This document shows positions 61,882 to 64,000 of a stretch of 64,000 bases of DNA, piece after piece. The position numbers were made by a program, and so were the translations under genes. The notes beneath the pieces are model-generated. The model searched no databases, was not told the origin of the DNA, and saw only the letters and a program-made list of their open reading frames with translations. The DNA comes from Mycobacterium sp. Lineage in GTDB: Bacteria; Actinomycetota; Actinomycetes; Mycobacteriales; Mycobacteriaceae. The stretch spans positions 62,001 to 126,000 of the forward strand of contig JACPVR010000011.1 of assembly GCA_016197405.1 (NCBI GenBank), written 5' to 3'. The number at the start of each line of letters is the position of its first letter. Position 1 is the stretch's first letter.

Positions 61882-63780
61882 GTGAGCGGATACGACGAGA
61901 TCTATCGCAGCAGCATCGACAACCCGGCGGAGTTCTGGGCGCAGGCAGCAGAGGCGCTCACCTGGGATCGCGTGCCGGGGCGCATCCTCGACGACAGCGC
62001 CGCGCCGCTGTACCGCTGGTTTCCCGACGGGGAGCTCAACACCTCGGTCAACGCCCTGGACCGCCACGTCGCCGAGGGTCGTGCCGACCAGGCGGCGTTG
62101 ATCTACGACTCTCCGGTCACCGACACCAAACGCACATACACCTATCGCGAACTGCTCGACGAGACAGCGCGGTTCGCCGGGGTGCTCAAAGAGCTGGGCG
62201 TGGCCAAGGGCGACCGCGTCGTGATCTACCTGCCGATGATTCCCGAGGCGGTCATCGCGATGCTCGCCTGCGCCCGGATCGGGGCGGTGCACTCGGTGGT
62301 GTTCGGCGGATTCGCTCCGCACGAACTGGCAGCCCGTATCGACGACGCCCGGCCCGCCGTGGTCGTCTCGGCGTCCTGCGGTATCGAGCCCAGCCGAACC
62401 GTGCCGTACAAGCCGATGCTCGACGCCGCCCTGGAATCCGCGTCCCATCCGCCGAGGCACTGCGTCATCGTGCAGCGCGAACACTTGCGGTGCACCCTCG
62501 ACCCCAGCCGCGACATCGATTGGCACGAGGCGATGGCCACCGCCACCGCGGTGGACGCGGTACCGGTGGCGGCCACCGACCCGTTGTACGTGCTCTACAC
62601 CTCCGGCACCACCGGCAAGCCCAAAGGCGTGTTGCGCGACAACGGCGGGCATGCGGTCGCGCTGCTGTGGAGCATGCGCCACATCTACGGCCTGGCCCCC
62701 GGCGAAGTGTTCTGGGCCGCTTCGGATGTGGGCTGGGTGGTGGGGCATTCCTACATCGTCTACGGGCCGTTGCTGCTGGGCGCGACGACAGTGCTCTATG
62801 AGGGAAAGCCGGTGGGCACACCCGATCCGGGCGCGTATTGGCGCGTGGTGTCCGAATACGGCGTCAACGTGTTGTTCACCGCCCCGACGGCGATTCGGGC
62901 GATCCGCAAAGAAGACCCGGACGGCGAGTACCTCGACAAATACGATCTGTCGAGACTGCGGCACCTGTTCTTGGCCGGAGAGCGACTTGACCCCGATACC
63001 TACCACTGGGCGCTGCGCAAGCTCGGCATCCCCGTCGTCGACCACTGGTGGCAGACCGAAACCGGATGGGCCATAGCCGCCAACCCCGTTGGCGTGCAGA
63101 CGCGTCCGTTCAAAGCCGGATCACCCACGGTCCCGATGCCCGGTTACGACGTGCGCATCCTCACCGCTGACGGTGGTGTCTGTGGTCCCAACGAAGAGGG
63201 CGCGGTGTGCATCAAGATTCCGCTGCCGCCCGGCGCGCTACCCACGTTGTGGCAGGACGACGACCGCTACCAGGCGTCCTACCTGAGCGAGCACCCCGGC
63301 TACTACCTCACCGGTGACGGCGGCTATCTCGACGAGGACGGCTACCTGTTCGTGATGGGCCGCATCGACGATGTCATCAACGTCGCCGGACACCGGTTCT
63401 CCACCGGCGCCATCGAAGCGGTACTGGCGGCGCATCCGGCCGTCGCCGAATGTGCGGTGATCGGCGTCGCCGACGCCATCAAGGGTCAGGTACCCCGGGG
63501 CCTGGTCGTGCTCAAGGCGGCATCGTCGGCCGACGGTGTCGGCGAAGAACTGATCGCCGCGGTCCGCGATGAGATCGGCGCGGTCGTCAGCTTCAAGCTG
63601 GTCGACGTGGTTCCCGCGTTACCCAAGACACGGTCGGGCAAGATCCTGCGCAAGACGATGCGCGGAATGGCTCTCGGCAGGGACGAGGCGGTGCCGTCCA
63701 CGATCGAGGATCCGGCGGTCCTCGACCTGCTGCGGCCCATTCTGGCGCCCTCGGCGCCGACGACCCTGACGGCGTTTTGA
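61882..63780 (+). CDS. prpE: Propionate--CoA ligase (PrpE-type acyl-CoA synthetase)
   Basis: 632 residues. Adenylate-forming enzyme: LYTSGTTGKPKGVLRDNGGH (the RDNGGH ending points to PrpE rather than acetate ligases), DHWWQTETGWAI, YLTGDGGYLDEDGYLFVMGR and the catalytic Lys in KTRSGKILRK. Converts propionate made by the aldehyde dehydrogenase to propionyl-CoA, finishing propanediol breakdown. GTG 61882 has GGAG eight bases before; GTG 61873 is an alternative. Divergent from cbtB across 360 bases that hold the riboswitch-like element and no gene. Confidence 0.92.
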   Translation: MSGYDEIYRSSIDNPAEFWAQAAEALTWDRVPGRILDDSAAPLYRWFPDGELNTSVNALDRHVAEGRADQAALIYDSPVTDTKRTYTYRELLDETARFAGVLKELGVAKGDRVVIYLPMIPEAVIAMLACARIGAVHSVVFGGFAPHELAARIDDARPAVVVSASCGIEPSRTVPYKPMLDAALESASHPPRHCVIVQREHLRCTLDPSRDIDWHEAMATATAVDAVPVAATDPLYVLYTSGTTGKPKGVLRDNGGHAVALLWSMRHIYGLAPGEVFWAASDVGWVVGHSYIVYGPLLLGATTVLYEGKPVGTPDPGAYWRVVSEYGVNVLFTAPTAIRAIRKEDPDGEYLDKYDLSRLRHLFLAGERLDPDTYHWALRKLGIPVVDHWWQTETGWAIAANPVGVQTRPFKAGSPTVPMPGYDVRILTADGGVCGPNEEGAVCIKIPLPPGALPTLWQDDDRYQASYLSEHPGYYLTGDGGYLDEDGYLFVMGRIDDVINVAGHRFSTGAIEAVLAAHPAVAECAVIGVADAIKGQVPRGLVVLKAASSADGVGEELIAAVRDEIGAVVSFKLVDVVPALPKTRSGKILRKTMRGMALGRDEAVPSTIEDPAVLDLLRPILAPSAPTTLTAF

Positions 63781-63806
63781 CCTGCGACGACGATCGCCGG
63801 TAAGCT
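63777..63806 (+). promoter_or_regulatory. Candidate SigA promoter of rplM
   Basis: TTGACC (63777-63782) and TAAGCT (63801-63806), 18 bases apart. The -35 overlaps the last codon of prpE. It leaves a leader of about 140 bases before rplM, so the ribosomal operon was probably moved here with its own promoter intact. Confidence 0.5.
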
Positions 63807-63947
63807 CGCCCGTTGGCGTGCGTCACAGCCCCGTTTCGGGGCGCCGCGGGTCCCGGGTCAACGTCGGTCGCCGGGAACTCCACGAACGCACGCCTGACCG
63901 ACAACCCGGTTCGCCGGGAGTCAACCCGAGAAAGAGAAGGTAGCGCT

Positions 63948-64000
63948 GTGCCTACGTACACGCCGAAGGCCGGTGACACCACCCGTGAGTGGTACGTCAT
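63948..64000 (+). CDS. rplM: 50S ribosomal protein L13, start only
   Basis: 17 complete codons before the window ends: MPTYTPKAGDTTREWYV, the mycobacterial L13 N-terminus. GTG start with GAGAAGG eight bases upstream. In M. tuberculosis rplM (Rv3443c) directly follows esxT, which fixes the right edge of the island. Confidence 0.93.
   Translation, partial: MPTYTPKAGDTTREWYV

Noticed and set aside
34614..63780. Microcompartment shell proteins in the island
   Set aside because: None of the reading frames shows BMC or pentamer shell signatures; the unknown protein at 52700 is helical.

Overview
The window is high-GC chromosomal DNA from a Mycobacterium/Mycolicibacterium-type actinobacterium. The evidence is the block infA-rpmJ-rpsM-rpsK-rpsD-rpoA-rplQ-truA followed by cutinase-like proteins, an ESX-4 type VII secretion locus, and rplM at the right edge. 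This is the M. tuberculosis gene order (Rv3465 to Rv3443c, inverted here) with two large insertions. F420-dependent luciferase-like enzymes, fadE9-mmsA and the acidic C-terminal tail of L17 also fit mycobacteria. All calls come from reading the sequence; no database search was run.

Layout. 1-2458: valine catabolism (fadE9, partial; mmsA). 2545-8860: rmlC with a 31-codon remnant of rmlB in front of it, a nitroreductase, two tandem F420-type oxidoreductases, and an operon pairing a receiver-flavoenzyme fusion with a cyclic-nucleotide-binding-type histidine kinase. 8981-13846: ribosomal protein/rpoA/truA block. 13853-15377: a 58-bp tandem repeat and two secreted cutinase-like proteins. 15433-17053: an EamA exporter divergent from a CGNR zinc-finger protein. 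17057-26391: an accessory cassette with three unknown proteins, a class III cyclase/ATPase and an FAD amine-oxidase-like enzyme on the minus strand (all overlapping or closely packed), divergent from an unknown protein and a polyprenyl diphosphate synthase. 26442-34488: ESX-4 (eccB4 reduced to 62 codons, mycP4, eccD4, eccC4, a T7SS-associated protein, esxU, esxT).

34614-63780 is a 29-kb island between esxT and rplM, which are neighbours in M. tuberculosis. It encodes a GAF/winged-helix regulator, an NAD aldehyde dehydrogenase, glycerol kinase, a nucleosidase, an aquaglyceroporin, PduO, a complete B12-dependent diol/glycerol dehydratase (gamma-alpha-beta order) with its two-subunit reactivase, many cobalamin-synthesis genes (cobC, cobA/cysG, bluB, cobM, cobIJ, cobD, cobH, cobF, cobT, cobB, cobO), the cobalt-transport protein CbtB behind a cobalamin-riboswitch-like element, and a propionate-CoA ligase. 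Together they describe a route from 1,2-propanediol to propionaldehyde, propionate and propionyl-CoA (or from glycerol to 3-hydroxypropionate), with its own cofactor supply and no microcompartment shell genes.

The strongest new observation is a shared promoter architecture in the island. TGCAAC, 5 bases, TGCAAC, then exactly 11 bases to a -10-like hexamer occurs in front of the aldehyde dehydrogenase (35948), the LuxR-bluB-cobA operon (46604, minus strand) and the dehydratase operon (47587). It looks like one activator-controlled regulon. The winged-helix GAF protein at 34614 is the best candidate regulator.
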